From: Deltaproteobacteria bacterium | GTDB lineage: Bacteria > Desulfobacterota > Desulfobacteria > Desulfobacterales > Desulfosarcinaceae | Reading direction: 5' to 3' | Assembly (NCBI GenBank): GCA_020444075.1 | Contig: JAHLLR010000024.1 | Coordinates: 1 to 64,000 of the forward strand | Length of the DNA: 64,000 nucleotides | Shown: in pieces, positions 26,673 through 35,329 of the stretch | Position numbering within the stretch: position 1 is the first letter of the stretch | Layout of the letters: each line of letters begins with the position of its first letter | Program-made: the position numbers and the translations under genes | Notes under the pieces: model-generated | Seen by the model: the letters and a program-made list of their open reading frames with translations, nothing else | Database searches by the model: none | Told to the model about the DNA's origin: nothing

Positions 26673-27896
26673 ATGGCAAATTCAGAAAAGATCAAAAAGA
26701 ACAGCGACGGCAGCCTGGACGTGCCGGATCATCCTGTTGTTCCTTTCATCGAAGGCGACGGCATCGGTCCCGATATCTGGCGGGCCACCCGGTCGGTCAT
26801 CGACGCCGCGGTTGAAAAGACCTACGCCGGGGATCGGAAAATTTCATGGAAGGAACTGCCCGTAGGTGAAAAGGGATATGCGGAAACCGGCAGCTATCTG
26901 CCCCAGGAGGCCCTGGAGGCCATTGAAGCCAATGTGGTGGCCATCAAAGGGCCGCTGACCACGCCCATCGGCAAGGGGATACGGAGTCTCAACGTGGCCA
27001 TCCGCCAGAAGTTGGACCTGTATGCCTGCGTCCGTCCGGTGCGTTATATCGAAACGGTTCCCAGCCCCATGAAACATCCGGAAAAGATCAACATGGTGGT
27101 GTTCCGGGAAAACACCGAAGACCTTTATGCGGGCATCGAATGGGCCTCCGGAAGCGATGAGGCCAACACCGTGGCTGATTTTTTCAAAACCAAAATGGGG
27201 GTTGAACTGCCGCCCGCGTCCGGCATCGGCATCAAGCCCATCAGTCCGGCCAATACCAAGCGCCTGGTGGCCAGCGCCATCGTCCATGCCCTGGAAAACG
27301 GTTTTCCCAGCGTTACCCTCATGCATAAAGGCAACATCATGAAGTTCACCGAAGGTGCCTTTGCCCAGTGGGGTTATCAGGTGGCCAGGGAGCGCTTCGG
27401 CGACCGGACGATCACCGAAGCGCAGCTCTACGACACCTACGACGGAAAGGCCCCCGAGGGAAAAGTGGTGATCAAGGACCGGATTGCGGATATGCTTTTC
27501 CAGCAGGTGCTGCTGCGGCCCGATGAATACAGCGTCATCGCCACACCCAACCTCAACGGGGACTATCTATCCGACGCCCTGGCCGCCCAGGTGGGTGGGC
27601 TGGGCATGGCGCCGGGGGCCAATATCGGGGATACCTGCGCCGTGTTCGAAGCCACCCACGGTACCGCCCCGAAATACACCGGCATGGATAAGGTCAATCC
27701 CGGCTCCCTGATTTTGTCCGGCGCCATGATGCTTGATTACATGGGATGGAAAGAGGCGGGTACCACCATTCGCGATGCCGTACAGGCGGCCATTAAGGCC
27801 CGCCGGGTGACCTACGACCTGGCGCGGCAGATCGAGGGGGCGCAGGAAGTGAAATGCTCCGAGTTTGCCGCGGCCATCGTCGGGCAGATGCAATAA
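26673..27896 (+). CDS. icd: isocitrate dehydrogenase (NADP-dependent type)
   Basis: Oxidative decarboxylation of isocitrate to 2-oxoglutarate. The substrate site is seen in [22 protein letters not shown], containing the serine that is phosphorylated in E. coli. Cofactor and metal sites appear in [20 protein letters not shown] and [13 protein letters not shown]. 407 residues, the usual homodimeric bacterial size. ATG at 26673 has a strong ribosome-binding site (TAGGAGGAA) 10 nt upstream. In sulfate reducers this enzyme serves either an oxidative citric acid cycle or glutamate supply. Confidence 0.95.
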   Translation: MANSEKIKKNSDGSLDVPDHPVVPFIEGDGIGPDIWRATRSVIDAAVEKTYAGDRKISWKELPVGEKGYAETGSYLPQEALEAIEANVVAIKGPLTTPIGKGIRSLNVAIRQKLDLYACVRPVRYIETVPSPMKHPEKINMVVFRENTEDLYAGIEWASGSDEANTVADFFKTKMGVELPPASGIGIKPISPANTKRLVASAIVHALENGFPSVTLMHKGNIMKFTEGAFAQWGYQVARERFGDRTITEAQLYDTYDGKAPEGKVVIKDRIADMLFQQVLLRPDEYSVIATPNLNGDYLSDALAAQVGGLGMAPGANIGDTCAVFEATHGTAPKYTGMDKVNPGSLILSGAMMLDYMGWKEAGTTIRDAVQAAIKARRVTYDLARQIEGAQEVKCSEFAAAIVGQMQ

Positions 27897-27905
27897 GGCG
27901 CTGGC

Positions 27906-28703
27906 GTGCTGAGCCGGACGATGCAGCCCGATGCGCTGCAACGACTGCTCAATAGTATGGCTGATGCGCTGTTCCCGGCCAAATGTCTGGGATGCGGCCG
28001 GCTTTTCCAGCAGGACGCCGGAACGCCGCCCACGGGCCATCCAAATGGTTTTTCCGCCGCGATGGCCGCTCATTTTTGTCCGCCTTGCCGAGATACATGG
28101 GTAGCCGTGGCATCCCCGTTGTGTTCACGGTGCGGGCTGGTATTCAAAAGCCGCGAGGGCGAGGATCATCTTTGCGGCCGATGCCTGGATCGTCCCGGTG
28201 CATTCACCCGGGCCCGTGCTGCCGGTGTCTATGCAAATGCCCTGCAAAGCGCTATCCATGCGCTGAAATTCAAGAGCCAGGTGAGCCTGGCCGGTCCGCT
28301 GGGAGCGCTGCTTTTCGATACGTTCCGGCACCATTGGACGGATGGCGACATCGATGTGGTGGCTCCGGTACCGCTGCACCGTCACCGATTCCGGCGACGG
28401 GGGTTCAACCAGGCATACCTGCTGGTTCGACGATGGGCGTTGCCCGATGCGATCCTCGTCGTCCGTGACCTGCTGGTGAGAACCCGGGCCACGGCGCCCC
28501 AGACCGGATTGGACCGGAAACAGCGGCAGATCAATATCCGAAATGCCTTTTCCGTGAGCCGTCCCGGTCAAAGCACCGGCAAGCGGGTGCTGCTGGTGGA
28601 CGACGTGCTGACCACCGGTGCTACTGCAGACGCCTGTGCCGCTGCCCTGATCCGGGATGGAGCCAGGCGGGTGGATGTGTTGACTTTGGCCCGGGCACTG
28701 TAG
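27906..28703 (+). CDS. ComF family phosphoribosyltransferase-like protein
   Basis: 265 residues with paired cysteine ribbons near the N-terminus (CLGCGRLF; CPPCRDTW; CSRCGLVF; CGRC) and a type I PRTase domain carrying the PRPP loop VLLVDDVLTTGATADAC near the C-terminus. ComF proteins act in DNA uptake in competent bacteria and occur widely as single copies elsewhere, with an unclear biochemical role. The start is GTG 27906, 9 nt after icd; ATG 27921 is an alternative. A palindromic element follows its stop by 8 nt. Confidence 0.9.
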   Translation: MLSRTMQPDALQRLLNSMADALFPAKCLGCGRLFQQDAGTPPTGHPNGFSAAMAAHFCPPCRDTWVAVASPLCSRCGLVFKSREGEDHLCGRCLDRPGAFTRARAAGVYANALQSAIHALKFKSQVSLAGPLGALLFDTFRHHWTDGDIDVVAPVPLHRHRFRRRGFNQAYLLVRRWALPDAILVVRDLLVRTRATAPQTGLDRKQRQINIRNAFSVSRPGQSTGKRVLLVDDVLTTGATADACAAALIRDGARRVDVLTLARAL

Positions 28704-28711
28704 TTCTGTAA

Positions 28712-28854
28712 GTGTCCATCCAGAAACGGCATCTTTTGACCCAGGCCGGTGTTCTCGCTCGGCCTAAATCCTCAACGTGGCGCTGCCACGCCTGCGGTTT
28801 CGACATCGCTGCGGCCTGGGCCTGAACCAAAAGCTACCCTTTCTGGAAGGACAC
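28712..28854. mobile_element. MITE/REP-like palindromic element
   Basis: A 143-nt non-coding block bounded by 15-bp inverted repeats with one mismatch: GTGTCCATCCAGAAA (28712-28726) and TTTCTGGAAGGACAC (28840-28854). The symmetry continues inward (ATCTTTTGACCCAGGCC against the reverse of GGCCTGGGCCTGAACCAAAAG). A perfect internal hairpin, CGTGGC-GCT-GCCACG, lies at 28776-28790. It has no reading frame. No clear target-site duplication is visible. This architecture fits a miniature transposable element or a large REP-type palindrome; multi-copy status cannot be tested from one window. Confidence 0.5.
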
Positions 28855-28888
28855 CATATTGCAATTTTTGGATATATAGGGAGGCCGC

Positions 28889-29683
28889 TTGTTTCTGGTA
28901 AAAAATAGGCAAAACTATCTGTTTCAATTCCCGCCGCTCCTGAAGATGCCGGGACTGGTCCATGCCGTCGCGAGCCGAATCGGGGGAAACAGCCGACCGC
29001 CTTTTGACGGAATGAACATGAGCCACGGGGTTGGGGACGATCCGGAGGCGGTTACGGCCAACCGGAAACGATTGCGGCAAATTACCGGCAATGGTATTTG
29101 CGTGTACACCCGCCAGAATCACGGCACCTCGATCCGGGCGATCACCCGGGACGCCGTGGCCCGTGGAGAGGCGGTTCAAACGGAACCGGTGCCGGCCGAT
29201 GCGTTGATTACCGATGTGCCCGGTGTCCGGTTGCTGATCCAGACGGCAGACTGCCAGGCGGTGATGCTTTTCGATCCGCAAAAGCGCGTGGTGGCCAACA
29301 TTCACTGCGGCTGGCGGGGCAGTGTGGCCGATATCATCGGCCATACCGTCTTGCGGATGATCTCCGGATTCGGCTGTGACCCCGGGCGGATGATTGCTGC
29401 CATCGGCCCTTCCCTGGGGCCCTGCTGCGCCGAATTTGTCAACTTTCAAGATGAAATTCCGCGGCCATTGTGGCCTTTTCGCGTGGGGGCGCACCATTTT
29501 GATTTTTGGCGCATCAGCCGGCATCAGCTGATCACGGCCGGTCTTTCGGATGGCAACGTACACGGCTCCGGCATCTGTACCCGCTGCAATCCCCACCTCT
29601 TTTTTTCATACCGGGCCGCGCCGAAAACCGGTCGTTTCGCCGCCCTGATCGGATTGGATGAGAATATCGCTTCGAGGCATTGA
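28889..29683 (+). CDS. pgeF: peptidoglycan editing factor PgeF (laccase-domain, YfiH family)
   Basis: 264-residue Cu-oxidase_4/YfiH family protein. The metal-binding His/Cys set is seen in RQNHGTSI, TADCQAVMLFD, HCGWRGSVADI, GPSLGPCCAEF and CTRCNPHLFFSYR. E. coli YfiH removes wrongly incorporated L-Ser from muropeptides, and other members act as purine nucleoside phosphorylases or deaminases. The start is a TTG at 28889 giving FLVKNRQNYLFQFPPL; it is the most plausible because the frame is family-like from the first residues. It lies 34 nt after the palindromic element. Confidence 0.87.
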   Translation: MFLVKNRQNYLFQFPPLLKMPGLVHAVASRIGGNSRPPFDGMNMSHGVGDDPEAVTANRKRLRQITGNGICVYTRQNHGTSIRAITRDAVARGEAVQTEPVPADALITDVPGVRLLIQTADCQAVMLFDPQKRVVANIHCGWRGSVADIIGHTVLRMISGFGCDPGRMIAAIGPSLGPCCAEFVNFQDEIPRPLWPFRVGAHHFDFWRISRHQLITAGLSDGNVHGSGICTRCNPHLFFSYRAAPKTGRFAALIGLDENIASRH

Positions 29684-29687
29684 AAGC

Positions 29688-30485
29688 ATGATCGCACAAG
29701 ACACCATCGTATTATGGAACCAGCCGGCAGCGCCGGGCTATTACCGGATGGGCCTGGCCTGTGCCACCGGTTTCGACACCGCCAGGCCCGGACAGTTCGT
29801 CATGGTCCGCACCGGCACCGAAGCCACCCCGCTGTTGCGCCGGCCCTTTTCCTTGTTGGGTTTAATCCGGGAAGGGGACCGGGTGACCGGGATCGAGATC
29901 CTGTTTAAAGTCGTGGGCAAGGGAACCCAACGGTTGTCCCGTTGCCGGGAAGGCGACCGGTTGTCCGTCATCGGACCGCTGGGGAATGCCTTTCTGGTGC
30001 CCGAAACCTGCCGTCAGCTGATTCTCGTGGCCGGTGGGGTCGGCGTGCCTCCCATCCGCTTTCTGGCCCAGTCGATGCTGGAGCGGGAGGGTGGCTTCAG
30101 CCGTTGCGTGGTATTCGTCGGTGGCCGGACCAAGGACGATCTGGTCTGCATCACCGAATTCGATCTGCCCGGATTTTTACTGGATGTATCGACGGATGAC
30201 GGCAGCCAAGGGAATCAGGGGATGGTAACCCGCAGTCTGGAAAAGGCATTGGATGCCGGTCCGGCGGATCTTATCTGTGCCTGCGGCCCGTCGGGGATGC
30301 TCAAGGCGGTTTCCGTCATAGCATTAGAGCGCGGTATTCCCTGCCAGGTTTCCATCGAGGCCATGATGGCCTGCGGAATGGGTGCTTGTCTGGGGTGTGC
30401 CGTAAAATTGCAGGACGACGAAACCCGCTACCGGCACGTCTGCGTGGACGGTCCGGTTTTTGATGCTCACCGGCTCGCCTGGTGA
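29688..30485 (+). CDS. dihydroorotate dehydrogenase electron transfer subunit (PyrK-like)
   Basis: Iron-sulfur flavoprotein of the ferredoxin-NADP reductase superfamily, 265 residues from ATG 29688. FAD site LLRRPFSLLG; NAD site VAGGVGVPPIRFLA; C-terminal [2Fe-2S] cysteines in MACGMGACLGC and YRHVCVDG. In type 1B dihydroorotate dehydrogenases PyrK passes electrons from PyrD to NAD. No pyrD lies nearby, so an alternative redox partner is possible. An in-frame ATG at 29658 inside pgeF would add ten residues; 29688, 4 nt after the pgeF stop, is preferred. Confidence 0.83.
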   Translation: MIAQDTIVLWNQPAAPGYYRMGLACATGFDTARPGQFVMVRTGTEATPLLRRPFSLLGLIREGDRVTGIEILFKVVGKGTQRLSRCREGDRLSVIGPLGNAFLVPETCRQLILVAGGVGVPPIRFLAQSMLEREGGFSRCVVFVGGRTKDDLVCITEFDLPGFLLDVSTDDGSQGNQGMVTRSLEKALDAGPADLICACGPSGMLKAVSVIALERGIPCQVSIEAMMACGMGACLGCAVKLQDDETRYRHVCVDGPVFDAHRLAW

Positions 30486-30606
30486 TGGTTTTCGGCGCTG
30501 TGGATCCAATTTGAGATTGACTTGGACCCCGAGCTGTGTTAGACGCACATATTCCGATCAAGGCCTGATCTGACGCCACTCTGCGGTCGGAGAAGGGTCG
30601 AATCCC

Positions 30607-30825
30607 ATGAACAAAGAAACGCGAACGTGGATACGAGATCTGGCTTACTACTCTAGCCTGGGATTCTCGGTGTCGCTCTCCATTTTTATCGGACTCGGGA
30701 TCGGGGTGTACCTGGACAGGCGCTTTGACACAACACCATGGTTGACGCTTGTCTTTTTGGGGTTCGGCATCGCCGCCGGATACCGCAACATCGGCCTGGC
30801 TATTAAAAAGAGCCGGAAACTGTGA
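30607..30825 (+). CDS. AtpZ/AtpI family ATP synthase accessory protein
   Basis: 72-residue protein with two hydrophobic segments (about 15-35 and 42-60) separated by YLDRRFDTTPW, the pattern of the small AtpZ/AtpI family placed in front of F0 genes. Family members are thought to help c-ring assembly or to form a cation channel with AtpI. It begins the F0 operon after a 121-nt gap from pyrK and is followed 25 nt later by the second accessory gene. Confidence 0.82.
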   Translation: MNKETRTWIRDLAYYSSLGFSVSLSIFIGLGIGVYLDRRFDTTPWLTLVFLGFGIAAGYRNIGLAIKKSRKL

Positions 30826-30850
30826 CCCGAAGCAGCGAAACATTTTTATA

Positions 30851-31237
30851 GTGAATATTCAGCAGCGCTTACTCACATTCGTTACCCGATCCAACTGGGT
30901 GCTTCTGGCTTCGGTCAGCCTGCTGGGCCTGCTGGCAACGACACCGGCATTCGCCCGGGGAATCATTTTCGGCGGGCTCATCGTCACGATCAATTTTCAC
31001 CTGCTGGCCAAAACCCTGAACAAGGCCCTTCGCCCCCAGCAGCTGACTTCTCCCAACGTGGTCCTGATCAAGTATTACATCCGATTCATCATCAGCGGCG
31101 TGATCATCTTCCTCCTCATCAGCCAGAAGGTGGTCAATCCCATCGGTCTGTTCATCGGTCTTTCCGTCGTGGTGGCCAGCATCACCCTGGCCACCATGGT
31201 TGAGCTCAAAAAACTATTTTTCAAGGAGGCGGTCTAA
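30851..31237 (+). CDS. atpI: ATP synthase subunit I
   Basis: 128-residue membrane protein with four hydrophobic segments, placed between the AtpZ-like gene and atpB, as is typical for AtpI/UncI. AtpI assists assembly of the c-ring in several bacteria. The start is GTG 30851 (NIQQRLLTFVTRSNW); extending upstream to 30749 would overlap the previous gene and add a non-membrane stretch, so it is rejected. Stop and atpB start are 2 nt apart. Confidence 0.8.
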   Translation: MNIQQRLLTFVTRSNWVLLASVSLLGLLATTPAFARGIIFGGLIVTINFHLLAKTLNKALRPQQLTSPNVVLIKYYIRFIISGVIIFLLISQKVVNPIGLFIGLSVVVASITLATMVELKKLFFKEAV

Positions 31238-31239
31238 GG

Positions 31240-31929
31240 ATGGAGCATCCCTATCTATTTTTCGTGAAGATTTTCGAAGCGATCGGGCTGGGGCATTTCG
31301 CCCACGTTTATCCCCACGTGGTCTACTCCTGGGTCCTCATGGCGATCCTGATCATTGCCGGCGCCCTGGCCACCAAAACCATCTCCATGATACCGGGAAA
31401 AGCCCAGAACCTGTTTGAAGTGGTCGTCTCGGGCATCGAGGAGTTCATGGTGGAAACGGCCGGTGAAGAGGCGCGATGGCTCTTTCCCCTGGCGGCCACT
31501 ATTTTTCTCTACATTTTCATCGGCAACCTGATCGGAATCGTCCCCGGGTTCTTCCCGCCCACCGCCAACCTCAATACCACGGCCTCCTGCGCCATCGTGG
31601 TGGTGGTGTTCACCCACATCATCGGGGTCAAATACCACGGCGTCAAATACATCAAACACTTTATGGGGCCGGTCTGGTGGATGGCGCCGCTGATCTTTAT
31701 CATCGAGATCATCGGACACCTGGCACGGATCCTGTCACTCTCTTTCCGTCTGTTCGGAAACATGATGGGCCACGAGATCGTTCTGGCCATTCTTTTCGGC
31801 CTGGCCGGCGCATTCTTTGCCCCGCTGCCGATCATGGCCCTGGGTATTTTCGTGTCATTCGTGCAAGGATTCGTTTTCTTTCTCCTTTCCATCATTTACT
31901 TCTCCGGGGCCATGGAACACGCCCACTGA
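31240..31929 (+). CDS. atpB: F0F1 ATP synthase subunit a
   Basis: Membrane stator subunit forming the ion half-channels. 229 residues, five to six transmembrane segments. The essential arginine lies in SLSFRLFGNMMGHEIV. The N-terminal region (MEHPYLFFVKIFEAIGLGHFAHVYPHV) matches the deltaproteobacterial type. AGGAGG lies just before ATG 31240. The F1 genes and the b and delta subunits are not in this window, so the ATP synthase is split over at least two loci. Confidence 0.94.
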   Translation: MEHPYLFFVKIFEAIGLGHFAHVYPHVVYSWVLMAILIIAGALATKTISMIPGKAQNLFEVVVSGIEEFMVETAGEEARWLFPLAATIFLYIFIGNLIGIVPGFFPPTANLNTTASCAIVVVVFTHIIGVKYHGVKYIKHFMGPVWWMAPLIFIIEIIGHLARILSLSFRLFGNMMGHEIVLAILFGLAGAFFAPLPIMALGIFVSFVQGFVFFLLSIIYFSGAMEHAH

Positions 31930-31955
31930 TGGGGAAGCCTTAAAAGGAAGCCCGT

Positions 31956-31994
31956 CGATTCCCCGATGCGGATCACCCCGCTATCGGGGAATCG
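31956..31994 (+). promoter_or_regulatory. strong hairpin in the atpB-atpE spacer
   Basis: CGATTCCCCGAT (31956-31967) and ATCGGGGAATCG (31983-31994) form a perfect 12-bp stem. It continues inward as GCGG/CCGC (31968-31971/31978-31981) after one bulged base. There is no T run, so it is not a simple terminator. Placed between the single-copy subunit a gene and the multi-copy subunit c gene, it could protect or process the downstream mRNA and raise atpE expression; that function is inference. Confidence 0.5.
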
Positions 31995-32068
31995 GCTTGA
32001 GTTCAATCGGTTTGGGGTAACTGGAAGAAGCCCTAATCATCAATCTTTTAAAGGAGGTAGTGTAGGAT

Positions 32069-32350
32069 ATGGAAGCTCAAGCATTGCAGTTCTTCATCGC
32101 GTGTGTGACAGCAGCTGGTTTTGGTATTGCAGTGGCCGCCTTCGGTTGCGGTATCGGACAGGGCATGGGCCTCAAGTCCGCCGTTGAGGGTATCGCCCGG
32201 AATCCAGAAGCTTCCGGTAAGGTCACCGTGACCATGTTGATCGGTCTGGCCATGATCGAGTCTCTGTGTATTTACGCACTCGTTGTGGCTCTGATCCTGA
32301 TCTACGCGCATCCCCAGGCAGGCGCTATTGCAGCATTGTTCGCAAAGTAA
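32069..32350 (+). CDS. atpE: F0F1 ATP synthase subunit c, with sodium-type ion-site residues
   Basis: Ring-forming rotor subunit, 93 residues, two transmembrane helices around the polar loop ARNPEASGK. The ion-binding carboxylate is E64. The residues that bind Na+ in the Ilyobacter c-ring (Q32, E65, S66, Y70) are all present here at the same spacing as Q31, E64, S65 and Y69. The remaining sites differ: M62 stands for Val63 and L66 for Thr67. The ribosome-binding site is very strong (AAAGGAGGT, 32050-32058), as expected for a subunit needed in many copies. A terminator follows at 32381. Confidence 0.95.
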   Translation: MEAQALQFFIACVTAAGFGIAVAAFGCGIGQGMGLKSAVEGIARNPEASGKVTVTMLIGLAMIESLCIYALVVALILIYAHPQAGAIAALFAK

Positions 32351-32380
32351 ATTCTTACCTGCCACAGGAAAATCAAGAAA

Positions 32381-32413
32381 AGGGCCGCGGCAATCAAGCC
32401 GCGGCCCTTTTCC
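32381..32413 (+). terminator. rho-independent terminator after atpE (probably bidirectional)
   Basis: AGGGCCGCGGC (32381-32391) pairs perfectly with GCCGCGGCCCT (32398-32408) around a 6-nt loop, followed by TTT CC TTT. On the opposite strand the stem is followed by TTTTCTTG, so it can also end the uvrA transcript that converges from the right. Confidence 0.9.
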
Positions 32414-32434
32414 CTTTATATCGTGTTGTTGCGC

Positions 32435-35278
32435 TTATCTTCGGTGCAGGATATTTTGCAGATAGCGGCCGGTATGGGATTCGGCCGCCCGGCAGACGGT
32501 TTCCGGGGTGCCGGCAGCCACCACCCTCCCTCCCGCCGCACCTCCTTCGGGTCCTAAATCGATGACATGATCGGCCGTTTTGATTACATCCAGATTGTGC
32601 TCGATCACCACCACGGTATTGCCCGCATCCACCAGGCGGTTGAGGACCCCCAGCAGTTTGCGGATGTCGTCGGGATGCAGTCCCGTGGTGGGTTCGTCCA
32701 GAATATAAAGCGTGTTCCCGGTGTCTCGCTTGCTCAATTCCCGGGCCAGCTTGATCCGTTGGGCTTCGCCTCCGGAGAGCGTCGTGGCGGACTGGCCGAT
32801 GGGGACATAGCCGAGCCCGACATCCACCAGCGTTTGAAGCTTGGATCGGATGACATCGATGTTTTTAAACATGGCCAGGCACTGGTCGACGGTCATGTCC
32901 AGCACCTCGGCGATGTTCTTGCCTTTATAGCGGATTTCCAGCGTTTCGCGGTTGTACCGTCTGCCCTTGCATATGTCGCAGGGGACATAGATGTCGGGCA
33001 GAAAATGCATCTCGATCCGGATGATACCGTCCCCTTCGCAGGCCTCGCACCGACCGCCGCGAATGTTGAAGCTGAATCGACCGGGTTTATAGCCCCGCAT
33101 TCTTGCTTCCGGTGTCCGGCTGAAAAGATCCCTGATCGGTGTGAACAGGCCGGTATAAGTGCCGGGGTTGGAACGAGGGGTCTTGCCGATGGCGGACTGG
33201 TCGATGTCAATGACCTTGTTGATCTTCTCCAGTCCGGTGATCCGCTCGTGGTGACCGGCTGCCAGGTTGAGTTGCTGAAGGCTGCGGATGGCTGCCCGGT
33301 AAAGGGTTTCCAACACCAGGGTGGATTTTCCAGACCCCGAGACTCCGGTGACGCAGGTGAACACACCGGTGGGAAAGGATACGTCGATGTTTTTGAGATT
33401 GTTCTGGCGCGCCCCGACAATGCGGATTTCGCCTTGGCCGGCCGGCCTTCGTTTGGCCGGTACGTCGATTTTCAGCCTGCCGGAAAGATATCTTCCGGTC
33501 AGGGACCGGTCGTCTTTCAGCATCATGGCCGGCGTTCCTTGAAAGACCACATGGCCGCCGTCGATGCCGGCGCCGGGCCCCATGTCGACGACATGGTCCG
33601 CGGCCAGGATGGTCTCTTCGTCATGTTCGACCACCAGCACCGAATTGCCCAGGTCCCGCATATTCATCAGCGTATCCAGCAGCCGCTCGTTATCCCGTTG
33701 ATGCAGACCGATGCTGGGCTCGTCCAAAACATAGAGCACGCCCGTTAATTTCGAGCCGATCTGGGTGGCCAGGCGGATTCGCTGGCTCTCTCCACCGGAC
33801 AGGGTGTGGGCCGGGCGGTCCAGGGTTAAATAGGAAAGGCCCACGTCATTCAGAAATGCCAGACGCGCAGCAATCTCCTTGATGATCCTTTCGGAAATCA
33901 AGCCGCGCTTGCCGCCGGGTCGGAAATCGTTGAAAAATGTCTGCAGCTCCATGATGGATCGAGCGGTTAAATCGCCAACGGACAACCCGTCAATTTTTAT
34001 ATGCCGACTTTCCCTGCGCAACCGTGATCCCATGCAATGCGGACAGGCCGATTCGGCCATATAGCCATTCAGGGTGTTTTTCTCAGTGGGCGATACCGCT
34101 TCGGCATACTGCTGCTGCAAGTGCGGGATGATCCCTTCAAATGGTTTTAAAGTTTTTATGGTGCGACCGTTCTCATGGGCGGTAAAGGGGATCTGCCGGT
34201 CTGCCGAACCATACATGAGCACCGTTTTGAACGCCTCAGGAAGGTCCCGGTAAGCGGTATAGATATCCACGCCGTAAAAGGCGGTGAGATCTTCCAGAAA
34301 CTCTCCAAAGGCCACCGAACGGCGATGGGTCCAGACGGAAAGTGCTCCTTCTCTTAAGGAGAGGTCGGGATTCGGGACGATCTGAAGCGGAGAGAAACTT
34401 TTAATCGAGCCCAATCCATCACAATGGGGACAGGCGCCATGGGGAGAATTGAAAGAAAAACTGGCCGGGGACAGCTCCGGATAGCTGACCCCGCAGCGTT
34501 TGCAGGCGACGTTCTCACTGAAGTGCAGCGTTTCCCTGACCTCCTCCATGGGTTTGCCGACAAAGGCCACTTCTGCTTGGCCTTCGGATCGGGCAATAGC
34601 CAGTTCCAGGGAGTCCGCCAGCCGGTTGCGGATGCCTGGGTTGAGAATCAACCGGTCAACCACCACGTCAATGTGCGGGGAAAGCGGGTCGGAAAGATCG
34701 ACGGCGCGATCCAATTCGTGGATCTTCCCATCGATGCGGACCCGGGCGAATCCATCTTTTCTCAATCGTTTTAACAAGCCTCTGAAACTGCCCCCTGGTT
34801 CATTCGAAAGCGGAGCGAGAACCATGAGCCGGGAGCCTTCGGCCCGTTTCATGACGGCTTCCACCATCTCGTCGATCGTCTGGGAAATGATCGGCTGGCC
34901 GCACTGGTAGCAGTAGGCGATGCCGGCGCGGGCGTAAAGCAGCCGGATGAAATCATAGATTTCGGTTACCGTGCCCACCGTCGACCGGGGGTTGTGAATG
35001 GCGGTTTTCTGCTCGATGGCAATGGCCGGAGAGAGGCCCTCGATCAGATCCACATCGGGCTTTTCCAGCCTCTCCAGAAACTGGCGGGCATAGGTGGACA
35101 GCGATTCCACGTAGCGACGCTGGCCTTCGGCATAGAGGGTGTCGAAGGCCAAGGTGGACTTGCCGGAGCCGGACAGGCCGGTGATTACCACCAGTTGGTT
35201 GCGCGGCAGACGCAGACTGATGTTTTTCAGGTTGTGCTGCCTGGCCCCTTCAATGATAATTTCGTTTATCGTCGTCAC
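32435..35278 (-). CDS. uvrA: excinuclease ABC subunit A
   Basis: DNA damage recognition ATPase of nucleotide excision repair. 947 residues with two ABC modules: Walker A GLSGSGKSTLAFDTLYAEGQ near residue 31 and GVSGSGKSTLVLETL in the second half, with signatures LSGGESQRIRLA and LSGGEAQRIKLA. Zinc-finger cysteine groups are present (CPHCDGLG; CEACEGDG and CDICKGRR). Length and order are canonical. It converges on the F0 operon; pdxA lies 51 nt upstream on the same strand. Confidence 0.97.
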   Translation of the reverse strand: MTTINEIIIEGARQHNLKNISLRLPRNQLVVITGLSGSGKSTLAFDTLYAEGQRRYVESLSTYARQFLERLEKPDVDLIEGLSPAIAIEQKTAIHNPRSTVGTVTEIYDFIRLLYARAGIAYCYQCGQPIISQTIDEMVEAVMKRAEGSRLMVLAPLSNEPGGSFRGLLKRLRKDGFARVRIDGKIHELDRAVDLSDPLSPHIDVVVDRLILNPGIRNRLADSLELAIARSEGQAEVAFVGKPMEEVRETLHFSENVACKRCGVSYPELSPASFSFNSPHGACPHCDGLGSIKSFSPLQIVPNPDLSLREGALSVWTHRRSVAFGEFLEDLTAFYGVDIYTAYRDLPEAFKTVLMYGSADRQIPFTAHENGRTIKTLKPFEGIIPHLQQQYAEAVSPTEKNTLNGYMAESACPHCMGSRLRRESRHIKIDGLSVGDLTARSIMELQTFFNDFRPGGKRGLISERIIKEIAARLAFLNDVGLSYLTLDRPAHTLSGGESQRIRLATQIGSKLTGVLYVLDEPSIGLHQRDNERLLDTLMNMRDLGNSVLVVEHDEETILAADHVVDMGPGAGIDGGHVVFQGTPAMMLKDDRSLTGRYLSGRLKIDVPAKRRPAGQGEIRIVGARQNNLKNIDVSFPTGVFTCVTGVSGSGKSTLVLETLYRAAIRSLQQLNLAAGHHERITGLEKINKVIDIDQSAIGKTPRSNPGTYTGLFTPIRDLFSRTPEARMRGYKPGRFSFNIRGGRCEACEGDGIIRIEMHFLPDIYVPCDICKGRRYNRETLEIRYKGKNIAEVLDMTVDQCLAMFKNIDVIRSKLQTLVDVGLGYVPIGQSATTLSGGEAQRIKLARELSKRDTGNTLYILDEPTTGLHPDDIRKLLGVLNRLVDAGNTVVVIEHNLDVIKTADHVIDLGPEGGAAGGRVVAAGTPETVCRAAESHTGRYLQNILHRR

Positions 35279-35329
35279 GGATTCGGTTGTGTTGAAGGCT
35301 CGGGGTTCATGATTGACGCGGAGCGCTGG

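Noticed and set aside
28712-28854. Rho-independent terminator of comF
   Set aside because: The symmetry spans 143 nt with several nested stems and no T tract, more like a mobile palindrome.
32567-33748. A 393-codon + strand frame within uvrA
   Set aside because: uvrA on the minus strand has complete ABC and zinc motifs; the + frame shows none and lacks a ribosome-binding site.
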